Source: Solimicrobium silvestre (GTDB lineage: Bacteria > Pseudomonadota > Gammaproteobacteria > Burkholderiales > Burkholderiaceae_D). Taken from it: DNA of 64,000 nucleotides. Where the stretch lies: NCBI RefSeq assembly GCF_002976435.1, contig NZ_PUGF01000012.1:1-64000 (forward strand). The letters run 5' to 3'. Below the pieces are notes generated by a model that did not search any database, was not told where the DNA came from, and saw nothing but the letters and a program-made list of their open reading frames with translations. Position numbers and translations under genes: made by a program. Shown one piece after another: positions 9,517 to 17,984 of this stretch (position 1 is the stretch's first letter; every line of letters starts with the position of its first letter).

Positions 9517-10484
9517 CGGTTTTCCCCTATGCCGAATAGGGCAAGGGCTGTTAAGCAGCAGCGTTGATGATCCTCACCCGAATTGAGTGCAAATTGTTCA
9601 GCTCCAAGTTTAAACGCGTAACTTACCTGCTCTTGTTCTGCCTTCAGTAACCAGGCACATAAACGAGAGAGTTTTTGCTCAGCTCCGAACTGGAGAGGAA
9701 GGTCGTCAAAGTCCAGTACGCAAATTTTTTTTAACCCGCCTTCAAAATGCTTACTGAGTAATACCTCGTTGCCCCCTGCACTTTGGCGCGCCATTTGCCT
9801 CCAGGCCAATTGTTTTAGCGAATCCCCCACTTGATAATTACGGACGCCACTAAACTCATCTTGTCCTGCCGTCAATTCGTGGCCACTTGCGCTCATTGCA
9901 GCATAAGGCAGCGGTGGGGGATTTAGTTCTGGTGCGGGATATACGAGGATTTTCTGTGTGGTTTTCCAATAAGACCATGCATTTAACAGGCCAAAGGGAA
10001 ACGATGTTTGCAGGCGAATGCGAGGGCATGGCATCCAGCCGCGCTGCGTTGTTTGTGTAGCGAGCGTCATACTATGGCTGCTGTGTTCAGGAATATCCAC
10101 CATTTGCATGGATGATTTATCAAACCCAATGGCAATAGCGTAACGCGCGCGTTTTGAATGATTGTTTAAGTGGACGCTGAAATGGGCTAGTTCGCCTGAA
10201 AATACGGCGGGACTGCCTGATGCATCCAGCCCTAATCCGGCTAAATTCCGGAATGTAAGCAGTATGCCCAGCCATGCACAACTGATTAAGATGAAATCTA
10301 AGGCATAGCCCAAATTCAGGCCGTAATTGATCGCGGTAATAAATATCGACAGCAACATTAATCCGTAAATTAAACCGGCTTTGCTGGGTAAAATATAAAC
10401 CCGCTGTCGGTCCAAAATCAATTCTTTGCTGCTTGCAGCCGGATGCTGCCAAAAAATGATTTTACGTTGTATGTTGTCCAGCAT
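9513..10484 (-). CDS. DUF58 domain protein
   Basis: 323 residues: two membrane segments (about 35-75), a beta-rich middle, and the DUF58 signature around DEFSGVRNYQVGDSLKQLAW followed by basic residues. DUF58 is related to von Willebrand A-type folds and is regularly encoded between a MoxR ATPase and a transglutaminase. The biochemical role is unknown; a chaperone or assembly function with MoxR is the usual proposal. It overlaps both neighbours by 1-4 nt, so the three are translationally coupled. Confidence 0.88.
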   Translation of the reverse strand: MLDNIQRKIIFWQHPAASSKELILDRQRVYILPSKAGLIYGLMLLSIFITAINYGLNLGYALDFILISCAWLGILLTFRNLAGLGLDASGSPAVFSGELAHFSVHLNNHSKRARYAIAIGFDKSSMQMVDIPEHSSHSMTLATQTTQRGWMPCPRIRLQTSFPFGLLNAWSYWKTTQKILVYPAPELNPPPLPYAAMSASGHELTAGQDEFSGVRNYQVGDSLKQLAWRQMARQSAGGNEVLLSKHFEGGLKKICVLDFDDLPLQFGAEQKLSRLCAWLLKAEQEQVSYAFKLGAEQFALNSGEDHQRCCLTALALFGIGENR

Positions 10485-11404
10485 CAGAGCGCAACTTGTT
10501 TGAGTAATTTGGATAATAAAGCCTGGCTCGACATGGTGTTACCTGAGGTTGATGCCAAGGGATGCAGGCGATGCGCCGCAACCGCAATAAATACTGCCTG
10601 CACATCTTCAGGAATAACATGGTCACGCCCCTCTAATGCGGCCCAGGCGCGTGCGGCCTGTAATAGAGCTAATCCTGCCCGGGGGCTTAAGCCAGCGGTA
10701 AACAGTCCGTTACGACGTGTCTCTAATATGAGCTTTTGTAAATAATCAAGTAGCGAGGCAGAGCAATGAATGTGTTTGATTGCTTGTTGCGCCGCCATTA
10801 ATTCGTGCGCCTGCATTATTTTTGGTAATTTTTGCAGCATGGAGCGCCGATCATCACCCATTAATAATGCACGTTCCGCGGCGGCGTCCGGGTAGCCCAA
10901 TGAAATACACATTAAAAAGCGGTCGAGTTGCGATTCCGGAAGCGGAAACGTGCCGACCTGATGCAGTGGGTTTTGCGTTGCGAGTACAAAAAAGGGCTGA
11001 GGTAAAGCGTGGGTTGTGCCTTCAGCGGTTACCTGCCGTTCTTCCATCGCTTCAAGCAAGGCTGATTGCGTTTTTGGTGTGGCACGATTAATCTCATCAG
11101 CGAGCAGTACTTGGGTAAATATAGGGCCGGGGTGAAACATGAAGCTGTTTTTTTCGCGCTCAAAAATAGATATTCCGATTACGTCAGCGGGCATTAAATC
11201 ACTGGTAAATTGTAGCCGATTCATTTGTAAACCTAGCGTAATTGCCAATGCATGTGCCAGCGTAGTTTTGCCAACGCCGGGAATGTCTTCAATCAGCAAA
11301 TGGCCGCCAGCTAACAGGCATACCAGTGCTTGCCTGATTTGAATCGGTTTGCCAACGATGATTTGATTAAGCTGCTCGGCAGCCGCATGCAATTTAGAAA
11401 ACAT
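10484..11404 (-). CDS. MoxR-family AAA+ ATPase
   Basis: 306 residues. Walker A is GVGKTTLAH near residue 44, Walker B is LLADEINRATPKTQSALLEAMEE near residue 106, and sensor 1 is ATQNP. C-terminal lid helices follow. MoxR ATPases act as chaperones that remodel or mature partner proteins, often with VWA or DUF58 proteins. This is the first gene of the four-gene minus-strand unit ending in mltB, which points to a cell-wall or envelope assembly role. Confidence 0.92.
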   Translation of the reverse strand: MFSKLHAAAEQLNQIIVGKPIQIRQALVCLLAGGHLLIEDIPGVGKTTLAHALAITLGLQMNRLQFTSDLMPADVIGISIFEREKNSFMFHPGPIFTQVLLADEINRATPKTQSALLEAMEERQVTAEGTTHALPQPFFVLATQNPLHQVGTFPLPESQLDRFLMCISLGYPDAAAERALLMGDDRRSMLQKLPKIMQAHELMAAQQAIKHIHCSASLLDYLQKLILETRRNGLFTAGLSPRAGLALLQAARAWAALEGRDHVIPEDVQAVFIAVAAHRLHPLASTSGNTMSSQALLSKLLKQVAL

Positions 11405-11536
11405 GGAAACACCTTTTAATTATATTTGCTGCATTTTATGCGAAAATTGCTGTTAGATTCATTGTGAACATCCTAATACAACACCTGCAACGCTTCGCCC
11501 GTAATACTTCACTCCATAACTTGACGAGCCTTTATC

Positions 11537-12463
11537 ATGACAACCGCGTTTTACACTCATCCTGCTTGCAAGCTGCATGAAATGGGTGCAGATCATCCCG
11601 AGTCTCCTCTTAGATTAAGCACGATTGATGATTATTTAATCACCAGCCGGATCGATGATTTAGTCCTGCATTGTGAGGCGCCGTTAGCGACGGAAGATGA
11701 GTTGGCCCTTGTGCATACGCGCGGCACGATTGCGCGCATTAAAGAGCATACGCCAGAGTTTGGTTATTATCCTCTCGATGGCGACACGTTATTAAATCCA
11801 TCCAGTTGGACTGCGGCACGCGCAGCAGCAGGTGCCGCAATCGCGGCGACCAAGGCGGTATTGGACGGGGAAGTTGAAAACGCCTTTTGCAGTATTCGGC
11901 CTCCCGGGCATCATGCTACGCCAGACGAGGCGATGGGCTTTTGTCTGTTTAATAACCTCGCTTTAGCGGCTAAACATGCGTTAGACGTTCATGGTTTGGA
12001 GCGTATTGCGATTGTTGATTTTGATGTGCATCACGGTAATGGCACTCAAGCAGTGTTTGAAAATGACCCAAGAGTGTTAATGGTGAGTTTCTTCCAGCAT
12101 CCGTGTTATCCCTACTCGGGGACGGAATTTATTTCAAAAAATATGCTCAATTTGCCGGTGCCTGCGTATACTGACGGCGCATTAATTCGCTCGTTGGTTG
12201 AGCAGCATTGGCTGCCAGCCTTGCATGCGCATCAACCGCAAATGATTTTTATCTCGGCCGGATTTGATGCGCACCGTGAGGATTTGATAGGTCAATTAGG
12301 TTTGGTTGAGGCAGATTATGCGTGGATAACAATGCAAATTATGCAGATTGCTAAACAATATTCCTTTAGTCGGGTGGTCAGTTGCCTGGAGGGTGGCTAC
12401 AACACATCGGCACTGGGGCGTAGTGTGGTTGCACATATTAAAGTGTTGGCTGGGTTGGACTGA
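11537..12463 (+). CDS. Histone deacetylase-like amidohydrolase, class II type
   Basis: 308 residues of the arginase/deacetylase fold. Active-site segments are clear: RPPGHHATPDEAMGFCLFNN with the tandem catalytic histidines, DFDVHHGNGTQ with zinc ligands, and SAGFDAHREDLIG. Bacterial members deacetylate acetyl-lysine, acetylpolyamines or other amides; the substrate cannot be told from the sequence. It is divergent from the MoxR gene and 34 nt ahead of the cytochrome b561 gene. Confidence 0.92.
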   Translation: MTTAFYTHPACKLHEMGADHPESPLRLSTIDDYLITSRIDDLVLHCEAPLATEDELALVHTRGTIARIKEHTPEFGYYPLDGDTLLNPSSWTAARAAAGAAIAATKAVLDGEVENAFCSIRPPGHHATPDEAMGFCLFNNLALAAKHALDVHGLERIAIVDFDVHHGNGTQAVFENDPRVLMVSFFQHPCYPYSGTEFISKNMLNLPVPAYTDGALIRSLVEQHWLPALHAHQPQMIFISAGFDAHREDLIGQLGLVEADYAWITMQIMQIAKQYSFSRVVSCLEGGYNTSALGRSVVAHIKVLAGLD

Positions 12464-12497
12464 AAAACTACTATTTATTTAACTGGAGAAGAAAAAG

Positions 12498-13046
12498 ATG
12501 GCATATTTAAATACCAAAGAACGCTACGGTTCCCTTTCTATTGGGTTGCATTGGTTGATGTTGTTGGTGTTGGCGGGTGTGTATACCTGTGTTGAGTTAC
12601 ATGACTTCTTCCCGAAAGGAAGTGAAATGCGCAGCGGTTTAATGACATGGCATTTTTCGCTGGGCGTTACAATATTTTTGTTGGTTTGCGTGCGCTTGGT
12701 GTTGCGCGTTATTGCGCCGGAACCTGTGATTAAACCTGCTATCACAGTATGGCAAAAATGGTCTGCCAAATTGATGCATTGGGCTTTGTATTTGTTAATG
12801 ATTGGTATGCCGATTGCAGGTTGTTTAGGGCGCGCTGCGGCAGGTAAAGTTACCTATTTTTTTGGTATAGCGTTGCCGTCGTTAATCGGCCCAAATAAAG
12901 AATTAGCGGAAACTATATTTGATTGGCATGAGACGATAGGTAACCTTGGTTATTTTTTGATTGGTGCGCATGCGTTGGCGGCTTTGTTTCATCATTATGT
13001 GCAGCGGGATAATACATTGGTGCGGATGTTGCCTAAGCGGGGGTAG
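12498..13046 (+). CDS. Cytochrome b561-type di-haem membrane protein
   Basis: 182 residues with four membrane helices and the haem-ligand histidines of the bacterial b561 family: LHWLML in helix 1, WHFSLGV in helix 2, MHWALYLLMIGMP in helix 3 and HALAALFHHYV in helix 4. These proteins move electrons across the inner membrane; CybB of E. coli can oxidise superoxide. It has a strong Shine-Dalgarno (CTGGAGAAG) and a short spacing from the deacetylase gene. Confidence 0.9.
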   Translation: MAYLNTKERYGSLSIGLHWLMLLVLAGVYTCVELHDFFPKGSEMRSGLMTWHFSLGVTIFLLVCVRLVLRVIAPEPVIKPAITVWQKWSAKLMHWALYLLMIGMPIAGCLGRAAAGKVTYFFGIALPSLIGPNKELAETIFDWHETIGNLGYFLIGAHALAALFHHYVQRDNTLVRMLPKRG

Positions 13047-13120
13047 GGTTTGATTAGATTTATTCAAAGGTACGGGATTTATTTTACGAACTACTTTTGA
13101 TAATTGGGGACTGGTAGATC

Positions 13121-13311
13121 GTGGGTAGCCGCCAGTCTACCACCGACCTACAAGCCATAAATTAACTCCGAAAGTAATTCAAAAACAAGCCGTTTATCAA
13201 CCAGCTTTGTCATATTCTCAAATTCAAAGATGATATTGCTCTGACTTATATTAATCAACCAAAATGACAAACTTAAGGCTTGGGGCCGGTGGTAGACCGG
13301 CAACTACTCAC
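13121..13311. repeat. 191-bp segment bounded by 28-bp inverted repeats
   Basis: The complement of 13121-13148 and the plus strand of 13284-13311 agree at 23 of 28 positions (shared core GGTGGTAGAC). The segment between them holds no gene. This is the form of a miniature non-autonomous element or a REP doublet. No transposase is nearby, and no target-site duplication was recognised. Confidence 0.5.
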
Positions 13312-13590
13312 TTTTTTTGCTTCGCCAAAAAAAAGTAAGCAAAAAAAGGCGACCACGCTGTTTCGGAAACCCCGATTATTTAACGGAAAAATGGGAAAAG
13401 TTCGAAACTCGCTGCGCTCAAACAACGAACCTTTCTTATCCATTTTTCAGTTAAATAACCGGCCGAACCAGAAGTGGAGGTAGGTCAAAATCAACACCCA
13501 CTTCAAAAACAACTTCAACACCAACATCAACATCAACTTCAGTAAGCGTTGATCAATGCGATATGCGTTAGTTACAAAATGTCGCCATTC
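13312..13590. repeat. Intergenic hairpin repeat and CAACWTC-type tract
   Basis: A T/A-rich inverted repeat around 13311-13350 is followed by a large imperfect hairpin. Its left arm at about 13372-13404 (GATTATTTAACGGAAAAATGG core) pairs with the right arm at about 13428-13462 (CCATTTTTCAGTTAAATAACC). A run of CAACTTC/CAACATC units fills about 13495-13541. A small open frame crosses the element but looks like repeat read-through. Sequences of this kind recur between genes in many proteobacteria. Confidence 0.6.
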
Positions 13591-14208
13591 CTACAGCCAT
13601 CCCGCATCACGAGCTAATCGAAACGCTTCCACGCGGGTGTTCGCGTTGAGTTTACTTATCGCTTCGGATAAATAATTGCGTACCGTACCTTCCGATAAAT
13701 GGATCAGTTTGGCGATTTCAGCACTGCGTTTTCCTTCGCCAGCTAATCGCAATACCTGTCGTTCGCGCTCGTTGAGCGGATCTTGTGCGCCACTCCAACT
13801 CTCTATAGCAAGCTCTGGCGCAATCGCTCGGCCTCCTGCATGCACCGTGCGTATTGCGGCGGCTAGGGTTTCGGAGGGTGCATCTTTGAGTAAATAACCG
13901 CGTACCCCGGCGCTTAAAGCCCGGCGTAAAAAGCCGGTGCGGGCAAAGGTAGTGACGATTAACACTTTGCTTGGCAGAGCTAGTTCTTGCAGCTTGCTTG
14001 CTAATTCAAGTCCTGTCATGAGCGGCATTTCGATGTCGGTCATGATGATGTCCGGTAATAAGGTTTGCGCCATCGCGAGTGCTTCTTTCCCATTGCGCGC
14101 CATACCAACAATATCCAGATCCGGTTCGAGCTTGAGAAGCGCACTTAGCGCGCCTAATACCAGTGCCTGATCTTCTGCAATGAGGACGCGTATTGTAGGA
14201 GAACTCAT
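13591..14208 (-). CDS. DesR-like NarL/LuxR-family response regulator
   Basis: 205 residues. The receiver domain has acidic residues at 12-13, the phosphoacceptor Asp58 in IIMTDIEMP, and Lys in GYLLKDAP. The C-terminal LuxR helix-turn-helix begins at LNERERQVLRLAGEGKRSAE near residue 144. The length and motifs fit the DesR/LiaR type. It overlaps the histidine kinase gene by 4 nt and is its cognate partner. A TGACA-AA-TGTCA dyad upstream of the operon is a possible binding site. Confidence 0.9.
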   Translation of the reverse strand: MSSPTIRVLIAEDQALVLGALSALLKLEPDLDIVGMARNGKEALAMAQTLLPDIIMTDIEMPLMTGLELASKLQELALPSKVLIVTTFARTGFLRRALSAGVRGYLLKDAPSETLAAAIRTVHAGGRAIAPELAIESWSGAQDPLNERERQVLRLAGEGKRSAEIAKLIHLSEGTVRNYLSEAISKLNANTRVEAFRLARDAGWL

Positions 14209-15311
14209 AGGGCAACTCCCATTGGAATGAATAGCTGTAACGCCAAGCCATTATTGACCTTTAAGGCTAGCCTGCCGCCAGTTGCGTTGACGCGCTCATG
14301 CATGCCGATCAGTCCATTTCCTTGTTGAATCGCCGCCACATTTTTCACTCCTACGCCATTGTCTTGTATTTGCAGCACAATAAAATCCATTTCTAATTCA
14401 AGCTTAATTTCGCAGTGGGTTGCATTGGCATGCCGCACTATATTGGTGACGGCTTCGCGCAAAGTTAGAGCTAGTACATTCTCCGTTGCGGCTGTTAACG
14501 GTAGCGTCTGGATTTGTGTGGAGAGCTGAATATTAGCGGCGCTTAAGCAGTTACGGGCGTTATTCAGTTCATGTGAAAAACCAACCTGTCGATAACCACT
14601 CACTGCTGAGCGCACCTCGCTCAGGGCGTGGCGCGCACTGTTTTCAATATCCTTGATTTCTTGCTGACATGCTTGCACATCACGTGCTAGTAATTTCCCG
14701 GCTAATTCCGCTTTGAGCGTGATGAGGGATAAGGTATGACCAAGTAAATCATGTAAATCGCGTGAAATACGTTCGCGTTCTGCAATCGTCGCCATGTGCG
14801 CTACTTCTTCCTGGGTTCGCAGTAATTGTTCGCGTGAACGCTTTAAGTTGGACTGCAGGATATTGGTAGCGCCGACTGAAATTGAGACGATGAGTGACGG
14901 GAACCAAAAATTTGACGGCAAATGAAACGTCAGTACTACCACGCCAAGTATAGCTAACACAATGGCGAGCATGCCAAATGCCAAGCGGGACTGCTCAATC
15001 CGGGAACATAGTGCTGCAGAAAAAATGAAGAAAACCGAAGCGCCGAAATTGGTCGGGGCCCATAACACGCCCAGCATGCACACACTCAAAATGAAAAAAA
15101 CCGAGCGTAAATTTTTCACCCACAGGCTGCCAAAATACAATGGTACGAACACGACTATAGTTAGCCAGAACAAAACGTTTTCGCTGATACTTGGAGTAGT
15201 AAACAAGTATTTCCAAGCAAAAAAAACTAGCATGAGCAACCAAAAATAAGGTGCTTTGCCATGATATTTAGGCACCCACGGTCCGGTTAATATTCGTTTT
15301 AATTCATGCAT
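14205..15311 (-). CDS. DesK-like sensor histidine kinase
   Basis: 368 residues from the ATG at 15311; in-frame starts at 15356 and 15386 are also possible, and none has a good Shine-Dalgarno. Several membrane helices occupy about residues 20-150. The HisKA_3 phosphoacceptor segment is ERERISRDLHDLLGHTLSLI, and the ATPase has REAVTNIVRHANA and DNGVGV. The family architecture is that of Bacillus DesK, which senses membrane fluidity, but here the signal is unknown. The conserved membrane-protein gene just upstream may be co-transcribed. Confidence 0.87.
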   Translation of the reverse strand: MHELKRILTGPWVPKYHGKAPYFWLLMLVFFAWKYLFTTPSISENVLFWLTIVVFVPLYFGSLWVKNLRSVFFILSVCMLGVLWAPTNFGASVFFIFSAALCSRIEQSRLAFGMLAIVLAILGVVVLTFHLPSNFWFPSLIVSISVGATNILQSNLKRSREQLLRTQEEVAHMATIAERERISRDLHDLLGHTLSLITLKAELAGKLLARDVQACQQEIKDIENSARHALSEVRSAVSGYRQVGFSHELNNARNCLSAANIQLSTQIQTLPLTAATENVLALTLREAVTNIVRHANATHCEIKLELEMDFIVLQIQDNGVGVKNVAAIQQGNGLIGMHERVNATGGRLALKVNNGLALQLFIPMGVAL

Positions 15312-15413
15312 GTTGTTTTGTGCTCGTGAGCGTTTAGATGGGAAGTTAGCCCTCATTTTAGCGATACTCTTGCAATGCCGCAGCATTATTAATGGGAGGC
15401 GCGCCCGTTACTC

Positions 15414-15920
15414 TTAGCTTGCTATCAGCGTCCCTGTTTGTGAACGGGCAGCATGGCCGATGTAGAGTGATCTGGCAAAGAATGTACCGCTGAATACGCC
15501 GAAGCAGAAGCTGGCAATGACCGGGAATGCGGGAGTATTCGCTAGCATTGCGTGGCTGGCGATCATGAATGCAACAATGAATTTGGTCACAAAAATAGAC
15601 ATCATTAATCCAAGCGGTAGCCAGCTGCCCGGCACCACTACATGGCCGCTGATGGTATGTCGTGTTACACCTCGACCATGCTGGAGTTTAGAATTTACTG
15701 CCAGTGCAGCACCAGCACCAATTATCCATGCACCAAATGCCAGCGAGCTACCGAAAGCGGTCCAGACGCTATACAGCGACAGTATTACCATTGCGAAAGG
15801 CAGGATCGTGAGGCGTGCCATGGAAACTTCTCTGGTTTTGCTCTGCGCATAACCGAGGTATAGCAATGTGAAGAATAAGAAAAATACCCAGGTTGGTATC
15901 ATTTGCAGTAGTTGGCTCAT
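15414..15920 (-). CDS. Integral membrane protein, DUF6622-like
   Basis: 168 residues with about five membrane segments, starting MSQLLQMIPTWVFFLFF. Short proteins of this pattern are common in Burkholderiales and lack an assigned function. The gene heads the minus-strand unit containing the DesK/DesR-like pair, so it may take part in the same signalling circuit or be regulated by it. The family name is given from memory and is tentative. Confidence 0.6.
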   Translation of the reverse strand: MSQLLQMIPTWVFFLFFTLLYLGYAQSKTREVSMARLTILPFAMVILSLYSVWTAFGSSLAFGAWIIGAGAALAVNSKLQHGRGVTRHTISGHVVVPGSWLPLGLMMSIFVTKFIVAFMIASHAMLANTPAFPVIASFCFGVFSGTFFARSLYIGHAARSQTGTLIAS

Positions 15921-16316
15921 GTGAATCGCTCCGTTTTTTAGTGGTAAAGGTTAGAGGGGACAACGGAATGAAGTTTGCTGGAATTGGATCGGTTTAAACA
16001 GAGTCACTTGTCAGCAATTTAAAGTGACAAATGTCATATTGATGGCGATAGAAATTTTTAAACATACAGGGGGAGTATATAAACGGCTGGCATAAAGCCG
16101 TAAAATGCACGAAATATAGGTGGGTAAAAGATTGCTTTTTACGGCTTTGAGATAGCCAATTACGTATTAAAACGTGCAATATCGTTAATATTGATGCCAA
16201 TAATCTCTTAAAAACACGGCAATATCGCACTATTTAGCGCCATAAAACCAAACAAAGAACTCGATTTCCACATAAATCCGTACAATAGCGGTTTGATTTT
16301 GCTATAGAAGAAACGC
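15921..16316. promoter_or_regulatory. Divergent promoter region with a TGACA-AA-TGTCA dyad
   Basis: About 400 bp without a gene between the DesK/DesR-like operon and rbgA. At 16025-16036 TGACA and TGTCA form a dyad with a 2-nt spacer, about 105 nt from the first minus-strand start codon. LiaR/DesR-type regulators bind short dyads of this size, so autoregulation is possible. Nothing else was recognised. Confidence 0.4.
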
Positions 16317-17270
16317 ATGTCCATACAATGGTTCCCCGGTCACATGAATGCCGCCCGCAAAAAAGCGGCGGAAACCATGGAAAACACCGACCTCGTCATC
16401 GAAGTACTCGATGCGCGGATCCCGCAAGCGAGCTGCAATCCGATGGTGGAGCAGTTGCGCAATTTTCGGCAACGTCCTTGCCTCAAAATTCTAAATAAAA
16501 GCGATCTGGCCGATCCAGACTCAACAGCCGCTTGGCTGGCTTTTTACAACGCCCAAAAAGGCGTTAAAGCCGTCGCGTTGAGCTGCAAAAAGCCGGCGGA
16601 TGTCGCAAAAATTACTGGCTACTGCCTGGCTTTGGCACCGCATCGCGCAGTGCCAACCAAGCCGTTGCGCATGATGATTATGGGAATTCCCAATGTCGGC
16701 AAATCCACCATGATGAATGCGCTGCTCAAAAAACGCGTAGCGCCAGTGGGTGATGAACCAGCGGTGACTAAGGTGCAGCAACGTTTATACCTCGGTAAAA
16801 ACATGATTTTGACCGATACTCCGGGTATGTTGTGGCCAAAAATTGCACATCCAACCGACGGTTTAATGTTAGCCGCCAGCCATGCGGTGGGCGTGAATGC
16901 CTTGATCGAAGAGGAAGTTGCTACGTTTTTGGCTGAACTGGTGTTGCAGCGTTACCCGCAATTTTTGGTAGCTCGCTACGGCATGAACACGGACGGCATT
17001 GATGCGGTGAGTGTGATTGAAGGCGTGGCTAAAAAACGTGGTTATCGTTTAAAAGGTGGCGAGTGGGATTTTGAAAAAGCTGCGCACACTTTGTTGCTCG
17101 ATTATCGCAGTGGTGCATTAGGTCGGGTCAGTTTGGAAACGCCGCAAAGCCGTGAAATTTTGCTGGCCAATTATGTGCCGCCGGTGTTGTTAGGGCAGGG
17201 CAAAGTGACCGATACCGAAGTCGGAGAGCAAGGTCGCGATACTATCTTTACTGATTCAGGCCGCGAGTAA
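16317..17270 (+). CDS. rbgA: Ribosome biogenesis GTPase YlqF/RbgA
   Basis: 317 residues of the circularly permuted GTPase family: G4 (LNKSDLAD) precedes G1 (GIPNVGKST near residue 127) and G3 (DTPG near residue 167). It starts with the typical IQWFPGHMNAARK segment. RbgA assists late maturation of the 50S subunit by promoting uL16 incorporation. It is separate from the divergent operon and lies 77 nt ahead of dcd. Confidence 0.92.
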   Translation: MSIQWFPGHMNAARKKAAETMENTDLVIEVLDARIPQASCNPMVEQLRNFRQRPCLKILNKSDLADPDSTAAWLAFYNAQKGVKAVALSCKKPADVAKITGYCLALAPHRAVPTKPLRMMIMGIPNVGKSTMMNALLKKRVAPVGDEPAVTKVQQRLYLGKNMILTDTPGMLWPKIAHPTDGLMLAASHAVGVNALIEEEVATFLAELVLQRYPQFLVARYGMNTDGIDAVSVIEGVAKKRGYRLKGGEWDFEKAAHTLLLDYRSGALGRVSLETPQSREILLANYVPPVLLGQGKVTDTEVGEQGRDTIFTDSGRE

Positions 17271-17347
17271 ACTGACGCTATTCCAGTTCACAAAAAACAA
17301 CTAATTCGCGTAAAATAGCGAAAATTAAACCCTAACGGTGAGTAATA

Positions 17348-17914
17348 ATGAGCATTAAATCAGACGCATGGATACGCCGCATGGCGCAAGAAACAAAGAT
17401 GATCGAACCGTTCGAACCAGGTCAGGTTCGGGTTGAAAATGGTCAGAAAATTGTCAGCTACGGCACTTCTTCTTATGGCTACGATATTCGCTGCGCCAAT
17501 GAGTTTAAAATTTTCACCAACATCAACAGCACCATTGTTGACCCTAAAAATTTCGATGAAAAATCGTTTGTCGATTTTCAAGGCGATGTTTGCATCATCC
17601 CGCCTAACTCATTCGCTTTGGCGCGTACCATGGAATATTTCCGTATTCCGCGCAATGTATTAACGATCTGCCTCGGTAAATCGACATATGCACGTTGCGG
17701 AATTATCGTGAACGTGACACCGTTCGAGCCAGAATGGGAAGGTTACGTTACGTTGGAATTCTCTAACACGACACCGCTTCCAGCTAAAATTTACGCTGGT
17801 GAAGGTTGCGCACAGGTTCTGTTCTTTGAGAGCGATGAAGTCTGTGAAATGTCTTATAAAGACCGTAATGGTAAATACCAAGGTCAGGTTGGCGTGACGC
17901 TGCCTAAGGCGTAG
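17348..17914 (+). CDS. dcd: dCTP deaminase
   Basis: 188 residues, the usual length. Motifs of the trimeric dUTPase/dCTP deaminase fold are present: [25 protein letters not shown], and [19 protein letters not shown] with the catalytic glutamate. It converts dCTP to dUTP for dTMP synthesis. The start at 17348 has a GGTGAG Shine-Dalgarno. Confidence 0.95.
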   Translation: MSIKSDAWIRRMAQETKMIEPFEPGQVRVENGQKIVSYGTSSYGYDIRCANEFKIFTNINSTIVDPKNFDEKSFVDFQGDVCIIPPNSFALARTMEYFRIPRNVLTICLGKSTYARCGIIVNVTPFEPEWEGYVTLEFSNTTPLPAKIYAGEGCAQVLFFESDEVCEMSYKDRNGKYQGQVGVTLPKA

Positions 17915-17926
17915 CATCCAATCAGA

Positions 17927-17958
17927 GTAGAGTGAGAGAAAACGAGCGCTCACTCTAC
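17927..17958 (+). terminator. Hairpin between dcd and dacB
   Basis: A 10-bp stem (GTAGAGTGAG with CTCACTCTAC) and a 12-nt loop. There is no downstream T run, so it may attenuate or protect the dcd 3' end rather than terminate fully. Confidence 0.4.
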
Positions 17959-17984
17959 GCGACTTAAAATCAGGAGCCCTTTGA

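Noticed and set aside
13280-13483. 67-codon open frame on the plus strand
   Set aside because: It lies fully inside the hairpin repeat element and its translation follows the repeat; no ribosome binding site.
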